The notes beneath the pieces are model-generated. The model ran no database searches and had not been told where the DNA came from. It was given only the letters and a program-made list of their open reading frames with translations. A stretch of 64,000 nt of DNA from Microvelia longipes. Its lineage: Eukaryota > Arthropoda > Insecta > Hemiptera > Veliidae. Both the position numbers and the translations under genes were made by a program. The DNA lies in the NCBI GenBank assembly GCA_018340805.1, contig JACMZG010001914.1:29792931-29856930 (forward strand), read 5' to 3'. Below, in pieces: positions 10,903 through 22,649 of this stretch; the first letter of the stretch is position 1, and every line of letters begins with the position of its first letter.

Positions 10903-11312
10903 TATACTGTTTCGTTTTAATATGAGAAGTATATACAAGGTTTTTGTTGGATCCTAAAAGATAAGCAGAATTGAGCCAGTCAGTGCCTTGAAAATCTGAC
11001 CGTTAAGTATGAAAACGAATTTATTCGCTGTCTTAGAACAATCGAAGCGAGTACGAAAACGTATCTCAGAATAAATTTGGTGAAGGTATTACGATATGAC
11101 GATTAGCATTAAGCGAGGTCAGTGCCTGGATGGGTTATAGCTGTGAATAAAACGAATATATTAACTTTCTGAGGACGAGCGATGACGCCTTTCAGTATTT
11201 TTTTTTTTTAATTTTGATACCAATGAAGAGAGTCTGAAGAAATGAGGATGAGCGTAGCGAGTCCCATGTAGTGAAGAAAAGTTTTGAGATACCACATACC
11301 GGAATTTTTTCT
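10903..11312 (+). repeat. R5S 3' part with a duplicated 5S-like segment
   Basis: 'gtttcgttttaatatgagaag' leads into a first degraded 5S-like segment (10944-11000). A second, better one lies at 11101-11150 (GGTCAGTGCCTGGATGGG). GCGAAGCGAG-type blocks and 'gataccacataccgg' follow. Two promoter-like segments in one copy suggest a local tandem duplication. Confidence 0.6.
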
Positions 11313-11587
11313 TTAGTTCTTTGTATAATCGCTAACGTTTAATCGTACGTCTAAATGGTAATGAAAAATTGTATAGTCAAATTCCCATGCATTGTTTATA
11401 TTTTCTGAATTTTTAAATCTCCGACGACTCCTCAAAGTAAGTTTAAATAGCCCCAGTGTCACAGAAACACCCCCATAGTCAATGAGACAGACGGAATGAT
11501 AATATTCGCACAAAACTTCATAAAAGTGCTTAAAATGGAATATTTAGATGAAATAGTTACTTTGGATTTTTAGAGTGAACGCAATAC

Positions 11588-11700
11588 TATTTACCTTTCC
11601 TCACCAACTACCGTAGGTATAATAAGGAAAATTATTGTTTTTACCCTAAAATCACAATCCGAGAGTTAAACATAATTATCCGTTTCTTTTATAATATGTA
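11588..11700 (+). repeat. R5S 5' fragment
   Basis: 'acctttcctcaccaactacc', 'gtaggtataataagg' and 'aattatccgtttc' match the R5S start. The copy ends in a low-complexity TTTTCTTTTAT tract. Confidence 0.6.
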
Positions 11701-11769
11701 TAATATATTTTCTTTTATTTTCTTATCTTTTCTTTTATAATATATTTTATGATAGTATAGGTACAAACA

Positions 11770-11850
11770 TTTTATGGCCCCTGAATGGAACTGAACCAGT
11801 ATTATTTCTTGAAAGGTAAACTTTACTAACCAATACATCACGACTCCTAA
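11770..11850 (-). repeat. tRNA-like SINE head (degenerate)
   Basis: On the minus strand 'tattggttagtaaagttta' resembles a D-arm/box A and 'ctggttcagttcc' a T-arm/box B, at tRNA-like spacing. The acceptor stem does not pair well, so this is a SINE head or tRNA pseudogene, not a working tRNA. Confidence 0.45.
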
Positions 11851-12139
11851 ACTAATTTTGTTTGAGCTTTAGTGTATTTTTAATGCTTTTCCTACTTCAC
11901 ACTGTTAAATAACAAGGTTAAAATGCCGAGTATAAATTTAAAGTATTTTTAAAATTTGCATTACATTTTCTTGCAAGTAAAGTAGATTTTAAAATGCGTA
12001 TAATTTTGTAAAGTTGTAGGAAGTTCCGTGCATTAGAAGATATGAATTTTGATGTTGCCCTTATATGGTTCACATCTAATACAAGACGGAATACGGTTCT
12101 GACATCACTCAATCTTAACTTATAGGCAACTTCTTTTCA

Positions 12140-12355
12140 TTAATGCTTCCGATAGTAGTACTTCTTTAAATGGTTCTCAATGTACTGGCAAAGAATCTAT
12201 ATTATAGAATCAGACTGCGGACAGGTTTAACTTTTTTTAAAAGGGATGATTTTCATCTTTTGTATAAAAATCATATAGACTTCGACTGGGCTTGAACCAA
12301 TGATATTTAATTTAAGAGTAAATATGTTAACAAAAACAAAATATATTTCCACAAC
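12140..12355 (-). repeat. tRNA-derived SINE-like copy
   Basis: On the minus strand 'gttaacatatttactctta' (box A side) is followed by 'cattggttcaagccc' (box B/T-arm), then an unrelated body running to about 12140. The arrangement is that of a tRNA-derived SINE. Only one copy is visible, so the body cannot be confirmed by comparison. Confidence 0.4.
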
Positions 12356-12384
12356 TTCTATTATTATTACTTGATATAGCTAAA

Positions 12385-12500
12385 TAAATAGTCTCTCCAC
12401 TAAAATGTATGTTAAAAATGTATTAGAGAGTTAACTTTCTGCCGCATCCGGCCATCATCAGTCTATAAAAAGCCAAGAAAATACAACAAACTTAAAATAA
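12385..12500 (-). mobile_element. Solo hammerhead-bearing element end
   Basis: It contains the hammerhead motif at 12424-12465 and, about 25 nt beyond it on the minus strand, the 'tagtggagagact' box shared by the other copies. Confidence 0.5.
12424..12465 (-). ncRNA. Hammerhead ribozyme-like motif with compensatory stems
   Basis: Minus strand: stem I TAGA; CTGATGA; TG; stem II GCCG, loop GATG, CGGC; A; GAA; stem III A-GT-TA-AC-T; cleavage position C; then TCTA, an exact complement of TAGA. Stems I and II have different sequence but intact pairing compared with the copy at 4319, which is good evidence for a conserved RNA fold. All invariant core bases are present. Confidence 0.7.
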
Positions 12501-12944
12501 CTAAAAATTAAAAAATACAAAAAGTCTAACATAAAGCTAGAAGAAAAAATAAAAACAACAAAATTAAAATAAATAAATCGGCGAAAAGACAGAAAAATGT
12601 ATATACTATTTATTTATCTACACTATTTATTTACCTATACTTGGATTACTCCACAGAGCAGTTATTTATATTATTATTACTAGAGGTTTATCATATTTTA
12701 AATGCTTCTTACAATTTTATAGCGGCTTGTGTTGTATACAATCAAATTAATTACAATCTTAATGATCGCCAGCTAACATAATATGCTACGGCGAAGTAAC
12801 AAACTGATGAAGATGTTACAACATAAACGTAAAAAAGATATTACAAACATAAATTTTTACAGTGCAAATGACCATCTAAATATGATCCTTGATAGTTTGG
12901 GGAATACTTTTTCATGTCGAAAGCTAAAAAATAAAAATATTAAA
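12501..12944. other. A-rich stretch, nothing recognised
   Basis: An A-rich tract (12480-12600) follows the hammerhead-bearing end and may be part of it. Nothing else was recognised. Confidence 0.4.
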
Positions 12945-13045
12945 CAAAATCAGAAGCGGGGTGTTATGGGTTTAATCTACACATCGGATTCCCTACACTT
13001 ATCCTGACTATTTTAAACTCGCTTCTATCGTTCTCAGAGTATTAA
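12945..13045 (-). repeat. R5S 3'-end fragment
   Basis: 'aatcagaagcggggtg', 'catcggattccctacac' and 'actcgcttctatcgttctc' are a degraded reverse-strand R5S terminus. Confidence 0.55.
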
Positions 13046-13059
13046 AATCATAAAAAAAA

Positions 13060-14330
13060 TCATTATGGTTTTTTTGACGTTTTAAATGACGGGTAGAGTC
13101 ATTTACCCGCAAAAAAAATTTCGAAAATTCATAAATTGAGGAAAAATTTGATAGGTTTAAGATTTGGCACGCATGTAGTTATATATTAGGCCAACATATG
13201 TGCAGGGTTTTGTCTTTTTAACAGCATTAGTTTAATTTTTATCAGATGACAGTTTTTTTTTAATTTGTAAACAAATAATAAGTCAATGGATAAGTTTAAA
13301 ATTTACAAATATATTCTTTTAATGTAATAGACCAAGAGCCCAGGGGTGTTTTGTTAATAAAAAGTGTAATGGCTGGAACCGGTCTCAATTTTTCGTAAAT
13401 ACCTTCCTGAACAAGGATCTGCAATTCTGCTGACTCGTATCGAATGGGTGTCCCAGGCAGAACGCACATTAGGGGTCAAAGGCTCTGTCTAGGACACCCA
13501 TCCGATACGAGTCGGTAGAATTGCAGATCTTTTTCAGGAAGGTATTTACGAAAAATTGAGACCGGTTCCAGCCATTACACTTGTGTTAACTTGGGTGGTA
13601 AATTTGACCTGTAAAGTGCGTTCTGCCTGGGACGCCCATCCGATACGAGTCGGCAGAATTGCAGATCCTTGTTTAGGAAGGTATTTACGAAAAATTAAAC
13701 CCGTTTCCAGCCATTTCACTTTTTATTAACTTAGGTGGTAAATTTGACCTGTAAAATGCGTTCTGCCTGGGACGCCCATCCGATCCGAGTCCACAGAGTT
13801 GCAGATCCTTGTTCAGGAAGGTATTTACGAAAAATTGAGACCGGTTCCAGCCATTACACTTTTTATTAACAAAACAACCCTGGGCTCGTGGTCTATAAAG
13901 TGCGTTCTGCCTGGGACACCCATCCTATACGAGTCGGCAGAATTGCAGATCCTTGTTCAGGAAGGTATTTACGAAAAATTGAGACCGGTTCCAGCCATTA
14001 CACTTTTTATTAACAAAACACCCCTGGGCTCTTGGTCTATAATAAATAAGTACACTAAGTTTCGTTTTAATACGGTATGTTTATGCACGTTTTATGTTGG
14101 TTCATAAAAGTTAAGCATCATCGTGCGTGGTTAGTTCATTAGACGATGGGTGACCGCTGGAAATAAAACAAACGTATTTACTGTCTGAGTAAAAGCGTAT
14201 AAATATAAATTTGGCGATTTGTATATCCTGAGGTCGAAGCGAGTCCGAAGTAGTGAGGATGAGTGTAGCGATTCCGATGTGACGAGTAAAAGTTCCGATG
14301 TACCCCGTACCCGTTCCGATGTACTTAATT
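13060..14330 (+). repeat. R5S copy split by a foldback element
   Basis: The left part ends 'tattcttttaatgtaa'. The right part begins 'taataaataagtac', continues with 'actaagtttcgttttaatac', the 5S-like module (14098-14162, with GATGGGTGACCGCTGG), and 'gaagcgagtccgaagtagtg', and ends 'gatgtaccccgtaccc'. Removing 13328-14039 plus one TAA gives an uninterrupted R5S sequence. Confidence 0.8.
13328..14039 (+). mobile_element. Foldback DNA element 1, long inverted repeats of ~140-bp units, 3-bp TSD (TAA)
   Basis: The ends are TAGACCAAGAGCCC and GGGCTCTTGGTCTA. One ~140-bp unit in inverted orientation is followed by four direct units, each reading 'gtgcgttctgcctggga', 'acgagtcggcagaattgc', 'gaaggtatttacg', 'gagaccggttccagcc'. 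The last-but-one unit carries a complete internal copy of the terminus (13880-13900), as if a whole end had been duplicated. The TSD is TAA at 13325-13327 and 14040-14042, proven by the R5S empty site. There is no transposase. The reading frame at 13799-14107 is only the repeat unit translated. Superfamily unassigned. Confidence 0.85.
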
Positions 14331-15249
14331 TACTAAACTATCGCAATAATTCACAAGTTAAAGGAAAAGTACCAAAAGAAGTGTTATATGGTTATTACTT
14401 AAAATCTTTGCAGCACGCCCGACACATTAGCCCCTTTTAACCCTATTGCGTCATTTATCTCCTGAAGAGGCCTACAAAGAAAATTTACTTTTGATTAAAT
14501 GGATTTTTTTTGGGAAGATGATCTCTGGCTGAATGATGATCAAACGTGAAGATCGTGAGTAAGGTTGGGACAAGCTTCTTGATTAGTAAGACTCTAGACG
14601 TCTTACAAGCTAAGTCTTCAATCATTCTGTCATAAGAACTACTGACCATGTGACCTCATCAAAACTCTTCATCGAATACTTTTTGTGAGCTTCTTCAGGT
14701 TCTACTCTGATTAAACCTTCTTTATAAAAAAAAATAATAATAATTAGACAGCCTATTTACTACCATACTGAACCTCTAAGTCATTAATGTTTCGGCTTCT
14801 TCACTAAACTTTTATCCTAAAATTTTATTAAACATCAATCTTACTTCATTAAGTGTTGAAGATCAACAAAAAGAACTTTCCAAATAATAAAGATAAGTGA
14901 TTTTACAATTATTAATCATTGATAAAACAACTTCTATGATTAATTAATTGTTTGTTGATGAATTTCAAATCAATAAATATAATGAAATCAAACTTTAATC
15001 AAAACAGTGCAAACTAGGCTATAGGATTAGAAAATGCTTACGACTAAAGAAAATTATGGATTTCTATAACAACTTAAGGCTGAGCGAAAATCTTATTGTT
15101 TCGTACATTTTTAGTGGACGCTAATTCCTAAGTGGTTTATCACAAGAGTTGGATGTAGAAGTGTGCAGAAATCCGTTTCTGAAGTCTTTATCCGCGATAA
15201 AAGATAAAATCTTTTTGTGAGATTTTATTATTTTATAGATTTTATTGCT
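14331..15249. other. AT-rich stretch, nothing recognised
   Basis: Immediately after the R5S terminus a short frame continues to 14440 and ends in TTTTAA. Nothing supports it as a gene. The rest shows no repeat or coding signal. Confidence 0.4.
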
Positions 15250-15991
15250 TTTTACTTTTCCTCTTTATACAGTAAGTATATAGGAGACGTATTGTGTTCG
15301 CAAAAAAAATCCAAAACCGGGATGTCACCAGAATTATCCGTTACAGATGTTTTAAGGCCTCCTAAGTGGTTTTCTCAAAGATGTATATGTGTGTGTCTGT
15401 TATCATCGTAGATCCCAGTGAATTTATGTTAGAAAGTTTGCTATAAACATTGTACAAAAATCAGTCTACTGCTGAAGTTAGAACTTTGTTATTCGGAAAA
15501 TGTTTTTTTATGATGTCGCAATAATGACTTAAACACAATAAATAATCGAATTAAGAATGGCGCGCATGTGGCCTTGTATTAGACTAATATATGTGCTAAG
15601 TTTTATCTCATTATCAGCATTAGTTCAATTTTTATCATTTGACTTTGTACGTGTTTTAAAAAATTATAAAAGGTGATTAATAATCCCATTGATTTGAAAG
15701 TCGGTACAAATTGTGAATTTGTACAGTTTCATTATTATTGTTGGATCATAAAAGTTAAGCATCATCGTGCGCGGTCAGTGCTTTATCGGTGACCGCTGAG
15801 ATTGAAACAAATTTGTTTACTATCTGAGGACGTGTGAAGTGACTCAGAAGACGTGTTGGAGTATAAGTTTGGCGAATAGAATATTCAGAGGACGAGCAAA
15901 GCGAGTTTGATGTTATTGAACTGATAAAAAGTCGAAAAAGATAAAAAGTGTTACCGAGGAAAAGTCTCGAGGTATCCATACCCGATTTTTG
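15250..15991 (+). repeat. R5S copy, full length
   Basis: It runs from 'tacttttcctctttatacag' to 'gtatccatacccgattttt'. It contains the CT-rich and GT-rich 5' blocks, 'atcagtctactgctg', 'atcagcattagttcaatttt', the 5S-like module at 15738-15802 (AAAGTTAAGCATCATCG, GCGGTCAGTGC, GGTGACCGCTG), two GAGGACG blocks and the terminal T run. It defines the family length of about 740 bp. Confidence 0.8.
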
Positions 15992-16295
15992 AGCCTTAAA
16001 CTGGTCACTAAATTTCAAACAATAAATATGATCGAAATCAATAACTTTATTGTTTTAAGAATTATATTTAAATGATAAATTTGGTATTATTATATTCACG
16101 GCTATTTTTTATTTATAGATTTTGTTTTGAATGTATACATTTGGTTTAATGTATTAAAATTCACTATAAATCGAGGTTAGTGGGGTTAATATATTAATTA
16201 TTATTGGAAAATTTTCTTTAAAATTCCTCCAAAATAATAATGTATTTGAACTTTGTTTATTAATGAAATTAAAAATGTTTTTATTCTTTTCAAAG
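15992..16295. other. AT-rich stretch before the candidate exon
   Basis: Nothing recognised. A pyrimidine-rich tract (TTTTTATTCTTTTCAAAG) closes it and could be the 3' splice site of the next feature. Confidence 0.4.
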
Positions 16296-16399
16296 GATGC
16301 AAATGACAGTGATGATTTTGAGGAGTTCGAAATTCCATCTTATCTTGCCTCGAAGGAAAGGCGAGATATCTTATTGGCCTTTTTCTGGGCACTGCCAAT
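16296..16399 (+). CDS. Candidate internal coding exon, product unknown
   Basis: A pyrimidine tract and CAAAG precede a 104-bp open stretch that ends at GTGAGT, an excellent donor. In phase 0 it reads DANDSDDFEEFEIPS, then YLASKERRDILLAF, then FWALPM: an acidic segment followed by a basic-hydrophobic one. Base composition is higher in GC than on either side and the codons look balanced. The frame would close at TGA if unspliced, so splicing is required. No partner exon was found within several kilobases, which large introns would explain. I do not recognise the protein. The acidic-then-hydrophobic run suggests a membrane-proximal segment, but this is speculation. Confidence 0.45.
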
Positions 16400-17744
<1,345 letters not shown>

Positions 17745-17819
17745 TATGTATGTACGAGATTTTTTTCCTATACGTTTTTATTGGACACGATAACTATTGG
17801 ACGCTCTATAGGATCGAAA

Positions 17820-18060
17820 TGAAAGTTGGTTTAAGTTCAGCGCAGTCGCTGTATAGATCATCGCTGATGGGATGAGGCTACTCCCGAACTTCTGTTTCAG
17901 ATTAGACAGAGGAAAAATGCTATACTGGAGGCCTCACCTGCTGATGTGCTGGGCGTCCCTTAAGGCAGCCAGGTGGTCACCTGGCTTTTTTTAATTTACA
18001 GTATTTTTCGCACCTCTGACTAGTCGGTGAGAGGTGTGAATAATACTGTGAATTACCGAT
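17820..18060. other. GC-richer structured block with two strong hairpins
   Basis: At 17968-17985 GCCAGGTG and CACCTGGC pair across GT and are followed by a T7 run. At 17998-18049 a stem of about 23 pairs (ACAGTATT...CACCTCT with AGAGGTG...AATACTGT) closes on a short loop. The block upstream (17820-17960) is complex sequence unlike its surroundings. It could be the 3' end of a retroelement or a structured RNA. No match was recognised. Confidence 0.45.
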
Positions 18061-18279
18061 TTTGGAAGGATGACTTTACATTTGAATAACCTGTAGGAAA
18101 AATATGCGCATTTCCTTTGAAAAATTCAGAGAGAATTGAATAAAAAGTTGTAATGCCACTGTTCAAAGTTATGAACCACGAACAGAATATTTAAGCAAGA
18201 TATAAATTATAAAGCAAAGTACTAAGCATTTCAAAGGAAATTCTTCAGGCTTGAAGATCTAAAAATTATAGTGAATATA

Positions 18280-18430
18280 CATTTAAAAAATCGCTTCTAT
18301 CGTGGCAGTAGGCCACTTATATAAACAAGTAATATTACAAACTGATATTGGACAAGAACCGCGAAGCGGCCACCGGGAGCGCCGACGCCGTTTATGTGGC
18401 AAGAGGCCGAAAGCCTTCTGCTTTTAACGA
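18280..18430 (-). repeat. Family I-K copy, hairpin part
   Basis: On the minus strand 'gtggccgcttcgcgg', 'tatataagtggcctactgcc' and 'gaagcgattttttaaatg' align in order with 24277-24380 and 56763-56905. A small hairpin GTGGC/GCCAC is kept at the position of the others. Confidence 0.6.
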
Positions 18431-19592
18431 ATTCTTTTTTTTAAAAGAAGTTCTTTACTGGCAAAAGTATACAATATTTATTTTGAGTAAACCGGAGCCA
18501 TATTTTATTTTTTGATTTAGGGTAATTTGTGCCTCTTTATTTTTATTTTATTTATTTATTTGTTATTTATAAATTTTGATTATCTTTTTGGTGTGTGAGG
18601 GGGTTTGTTTGGGTTAATGATAATTTTATATTTTTTGTTAGGGCATTTTATTTTTTACATTATTATTATTTTATTTATTTTTTATTGTAACGAATTCTTT
18701 ATTCAATAAATTACAAATAATAATAATGTTATTAAATATAGTATTAAAGGTATATTTTACAGTACAAAAGATTTAAAAAAATATAAAATAAGAAAAAATA
18801 TGACATGAATAATAGATATTAGTCAAAATTTTAATAATATATTTATCAATTTTGCATGTAAAAAAGTTATTGTATAGTATTATAGCAAATAAATGGTTGT
18901 GATATTATTTCATATATTACTATTGCTTAGGGTTCGATTGGGACCTAATTGTTCTAAATTCTATTGTTAAATTCGCAGTTCACCACTGATCGGGAACATT
19001 TCACCACCAGATTTAAATTCCGACCTAAATAGTAATATATTTAAAGATGTGTTAAAACAAAATACCTGATTTATATTTATATATAGCTATTTTTATTTTT
19101 AATAATGACTAAATACGTAACTTAACGTAAAATACAGGTTTCTCATTTATTTACGCAATTTTCATGTTTATTTATTATTTTTTTTTATAATATATTCAAT
19201 CCTTATTCTACATAAGTTATTATTTACAGGAGCTAAACTTTTAAACTAACATTTTAAAAAATCAATCAAACAAAAACTCGACTAACATAAAACCTGATTT
19301 TTAATTTTTCAATTTAAAATTCAATTTTTCAAATCATAAACTACAAAATATTTAAAGTTTTAATTATATTCTATCAACAGTAAATATTAATTAATTGATT
19401 TCGTCAGAGGATGTAAAAACAAATATAAATAATCAAATGAAGTTTATAAATTAATAGACTATTTCGAATGAAATTATTTTTACAATCGCTGAAGGTATTA
19501 ATTAAAGTCACAGCCTCACAAAATTGTGTCTATAAAATCATTTAAATTACCTTTTGACTACAATTGTTCTTTGATACCACTCTCTAGCAACA
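18431..19592. other. Very AT-rich stretch, nothing recognised
   Basis: Long A/T-only passages; no repeat or coding signal identified. Confidence 0.4.
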
Positions 19593-19600
19593 CTTTCAAA

Positions 19601-19910
19601 CATAGAGATATATACTAGAGGGGGCATAGCCTATCTAAATACATTGAGAGGCCTGAAACATTTTTAGTGGGGCTCTCAGGGGCTCTGTGTAACCTTATTG
19701 AAACCTCCTCCAAGAGGGAGTTAAGATTATAATTAATCAATTGTATATATCTTCCCGCAGATTGTTTGTGTTGTGATTTGTATTTTAAACATTCTACTAT
19801 ATAATTTACTGTTTTTTTTGTTCCGTTTTTTTAATGATAATGATAATGAAATGTGGTCAGGTTACTTTTTCGATGTTTCAAAATTCAACCAATAGTAATA
19901 TATCTCTTTG
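19601..19910 (+). mobile_element. hAT-type MITE copy D1, 8-bp TSD
   Basis: The 310-bp element starts CATAGAGATATATACTAG and ends TAATATATCTCTTTG, an imperfect terminal inverted repeat. It is flanked by CTTTCAAA at 19593-19600 and 19911-19918. Two sister copies (36897, 54281) have the same ends and different 8-bp TSDs. An 8-bp duplication and a CA-starting inverted repeat fit the hAT superfamily. It has no coding capacity. Confidence 0.85.
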
Positions 19911-20107
19911 CTTTCAAACATGAATCTGCTTCACGTGCTATCACTCAATCCTGCTATGGCTGCAATATTCTCGCTTACCTCTTTTTGAAACGTAGGTTAT
20001 AGTAAAAAAAGTTTGCTTATCCAAAAACCCATTGAGAATTTCAAACTCAATAAGTGAAATTCTTTTTTTTTCAAAACCTTTTTCAAACAAGAACCCATTG
20101 AAATTTC

Positions 20108-20325
20108 CTGACCGTCAAGCCCCGAAGGTTAAGTCCCTAGATTAATTTATTTTGGCTCACTGATAAAGAATCAGGTGGTCTGCCATTTCAAACCGTGGAA
20201 TTTTGGCCTCTAGGCCTTTTCAAGGTTCGAAAAATGATCTCAAAATCAGTTTGTGCCCATTAGCGCTTTTCCTTTTTGTTTTATCCAAAAATATAAAGGG
20301 GTATTTTATTAAGATCATTACGTTG
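20108..20325 (+). repeat. Dispersed repeat E, copy 1
   Basis: 'ccctagattaatttatttt', 'atcaggtggtctgccattt' and 'attagcgctttt' align in order with 59867-60075. Ends and class are unknown. Confidence 0.65.
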
Positions 20326-20354
20326 GGACAAATCAATGTTTTAACATAAGTTAA

Positions 20355-20413
20355 AGGTGAGTCTATGATATTATGACTGAGACAGTCTCAGTCATAATAT
20401 CATAGACTCACCT
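20355..20413. repeat. 59-bp perfect palindrome
   Basis: Arms of 29 bp (AGGTGAGTCTATGATATTAT...GAGAC and its exact complement) are separated by one A at 20384. It lies 23 bp upstream of a hammerhead-like motif. Identity is complete despite the otherwise decayed surroundings. Confidence 0.95.
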
Positions 20414-20435
20414 ACATCTATATATTCTTCTCTCC

Positions 20436-20476
20436 GGCACTGATGATGACCGTTTAGGTTAAAAGCCGGTTTTGAA
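20436..20476 (+). ncRNA. Hammerhead-like motif, degraded
   Basis: GGCA, CTGATGA, T, stem II GACC-GTTTA-GGTT, then AAAA where GAAA is required, stem III GCCGGT. Stem I has only two pairs left. The 'tttgtggagagg' box follows about 25 nt later as in other copies. Probably inactive. Confidence 0.55.
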
Positions 20477-20519
20477 TTTTATTAAATTAACTTTGTGGAG
20501 AGGTTTTTTCGTATTGATT

Positions 20520-21108
20520 ATTATATTTCTTAGTTTTTTTTTAATTATGAATAAAAAACATAATTAAAATCTCGGCACATTGCTTATTTTACTCCCTTGT
20601 TGCTATGAAATATTATATTATAAATTTCAATTTATAATATTTTAGTTTTCTTGGTGTGTTTGATAATAAGTTTATAAAACTTGAAAAAGCCCTCACTATT
20701 AATTACCAATATCTCATTACTCGATTTTAGTTCTTTTTTAGATATTGATGCTTTAAATCAGGTTACTTAATTGTGAAATAAATACATTAATTAAACACGT
20801 TTAAATTATTGTAGCTAATATAAATTATTGCTTGTACAAAGGTGATTAATATGTTTATCAGTTCAATGTAATTATACAGTAGACATAAAATTAACAAATC
20901 AAGATTTTAGTGTATTTCTGGTTGATACTTTTTTGTTAAGAATTAGCACAAAATCAACAAATGAGGTAATATATATATATTTATATTAAGGACCCCCTTT
21001 TTAATCGTTCAGTCAAGGCCCGGTCGCAAGTCCGGGGGTCAGAGTATAACTTTTGGTCGTCTACAGCTTGAGACCTACTTTAACTAGTCACCATAGCCAT
21101 TCCCTTTC

Positions 21109-21182
<74 letters not shown>

Positions 21183-22229
21183 TACCTTATTTTTTTTTGT
21201 ACATATTCTTAATAAAGAAGTATCAGCTAGAAAATACTCTAAAAAACAGACTTTCTACAGAAATACAGTTTTTAAATACATTAGAATATGAGTTGATAAA
21301 AATTGCCAGCAATGGCTGAGTTACTCAGGTCACAATAGACCTACCCTTTCCTTTTTTCATTTAATATACATACAAACCGAAATATAATACATAAATTCTG
21401 TCACTCACTTAAAATTTATAACAAAAATAACATCTTTTATCGGCGACTACAAAGAAAGGATGACCCCACGCAAAAATATACTAAAAACCATTCTATACAA
21501 CTTATTAATCTATTATACTGTCATATTTGATATACCTCTATTATCCATTAAAATAAAGTATAACAATGTCACAAAATAACAAATAAATAACAAAAGTTAA
21601 TACACACTTTAACTAACGCATCAATAGTAAACAGTGTGCTTAATTTTTCCTGATTTTCTTTTATCATAATTTAGTTTCTAAAAACCCAAAAAAAAATTGG
21701 TACCACTTCTTATTTACTAATAAAACAAAATAGTGAACATATTTTTGTTTGATTCTATATTCATATTTTGATGACCATGTTCATTCATCTTATCATTTAT
21801 CATTCATATTATAATGTATATAATATAGTGATAAAAAATCACTTTTTCGTCCCACATTGCGGAGTTTTATCAAATGGAAGAATATTCTTTTTTTTATATA
21901 ATTTTATTTAAAAGTCGGTTTCTTCTTCTTATTAAGCCTAATTGTTGTTTATGACACGTTTCCTATTTTATTAGAGTGGTATTGCATTTGAATTTTTATT
22001 TTATAATTTATTTAAGTTGTTCACACTTTTGTTTTATTGTTATTTTGGCTATATTTTAAAATAACTGTCTTTTTCGTGGTTATTTTTCGTGTGGCATCTT
22101 TATTCTGATTATTTATACCATATTATATTAGTTTAAATTGTTAAAAAATAAAAATTTTCAATTCTGACACTAATATTTAAAGGATATACGCTGAATATTT
22201 AACTTTTAAAATTGGCTTAATGTAAAGTT
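20520..22229. other. AT-rich stretch with (TA)n and one complex insert
   Basis: Most of it shows nothing. At 20991-21040 GACCCCC and GGGGGTC bracket a GC-richer block ending near 21110, where a (TA)n tract (21111-21182) begins. Another short TA run lies just before it (20971-20980). Confidence 0.45.
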
Positions 22230-22361
22230 ATTGTGTGCAGAGGCGTAACGACATCATTGGGGGCCCCCCCGCAAGATTTTTTCAGTGGCCCCCCCATATA
22301 TAATATATATATTATATATATATATTATATATATTATATTAATATATATATAAATATATAT

Positions 22362-22412
<51 letters not shown>

Positions 22413-22504
22413 GTATATTGTATATTTATTTATTTATATTTATATAAATTATTATTGATCATAAATATTGCTGCTGGGGCCAATTAACATTAAAAAAAAG
22501 TTTA

Positions 22505-22620
22505 AAACAAAAAAATCGGGTACGGGGTGCCTCGGGCTTCTGAACTTTTCCTGATTACATCGGATTCGCTATTTTCATCCTCCCTACTTCGGACTCGCTT
22601 CATTCGTTCTCAGAAGTTAC
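22505..22620 (-). repeat. R5S 3' fragment nested in the hAT element
   Basis: 'aatcgggtacggggtgcctcg', 'catcggattcgctattttc' and 'cttcggactcgcttcattcg' are the reversed R5S terminus with two of its repeated blocks. Confidence 0.8.
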
Positions 22621-22649
22621 AAGTCATTAATTCTTTACTTGTAACACCT

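Noticed and set aside
13799..14107. 102-codon open frame with a repeated PVPAITLFINKT
   Set aside because: It is two foldback units read in frame plus R5S sequence; other units of the same element break the frame.
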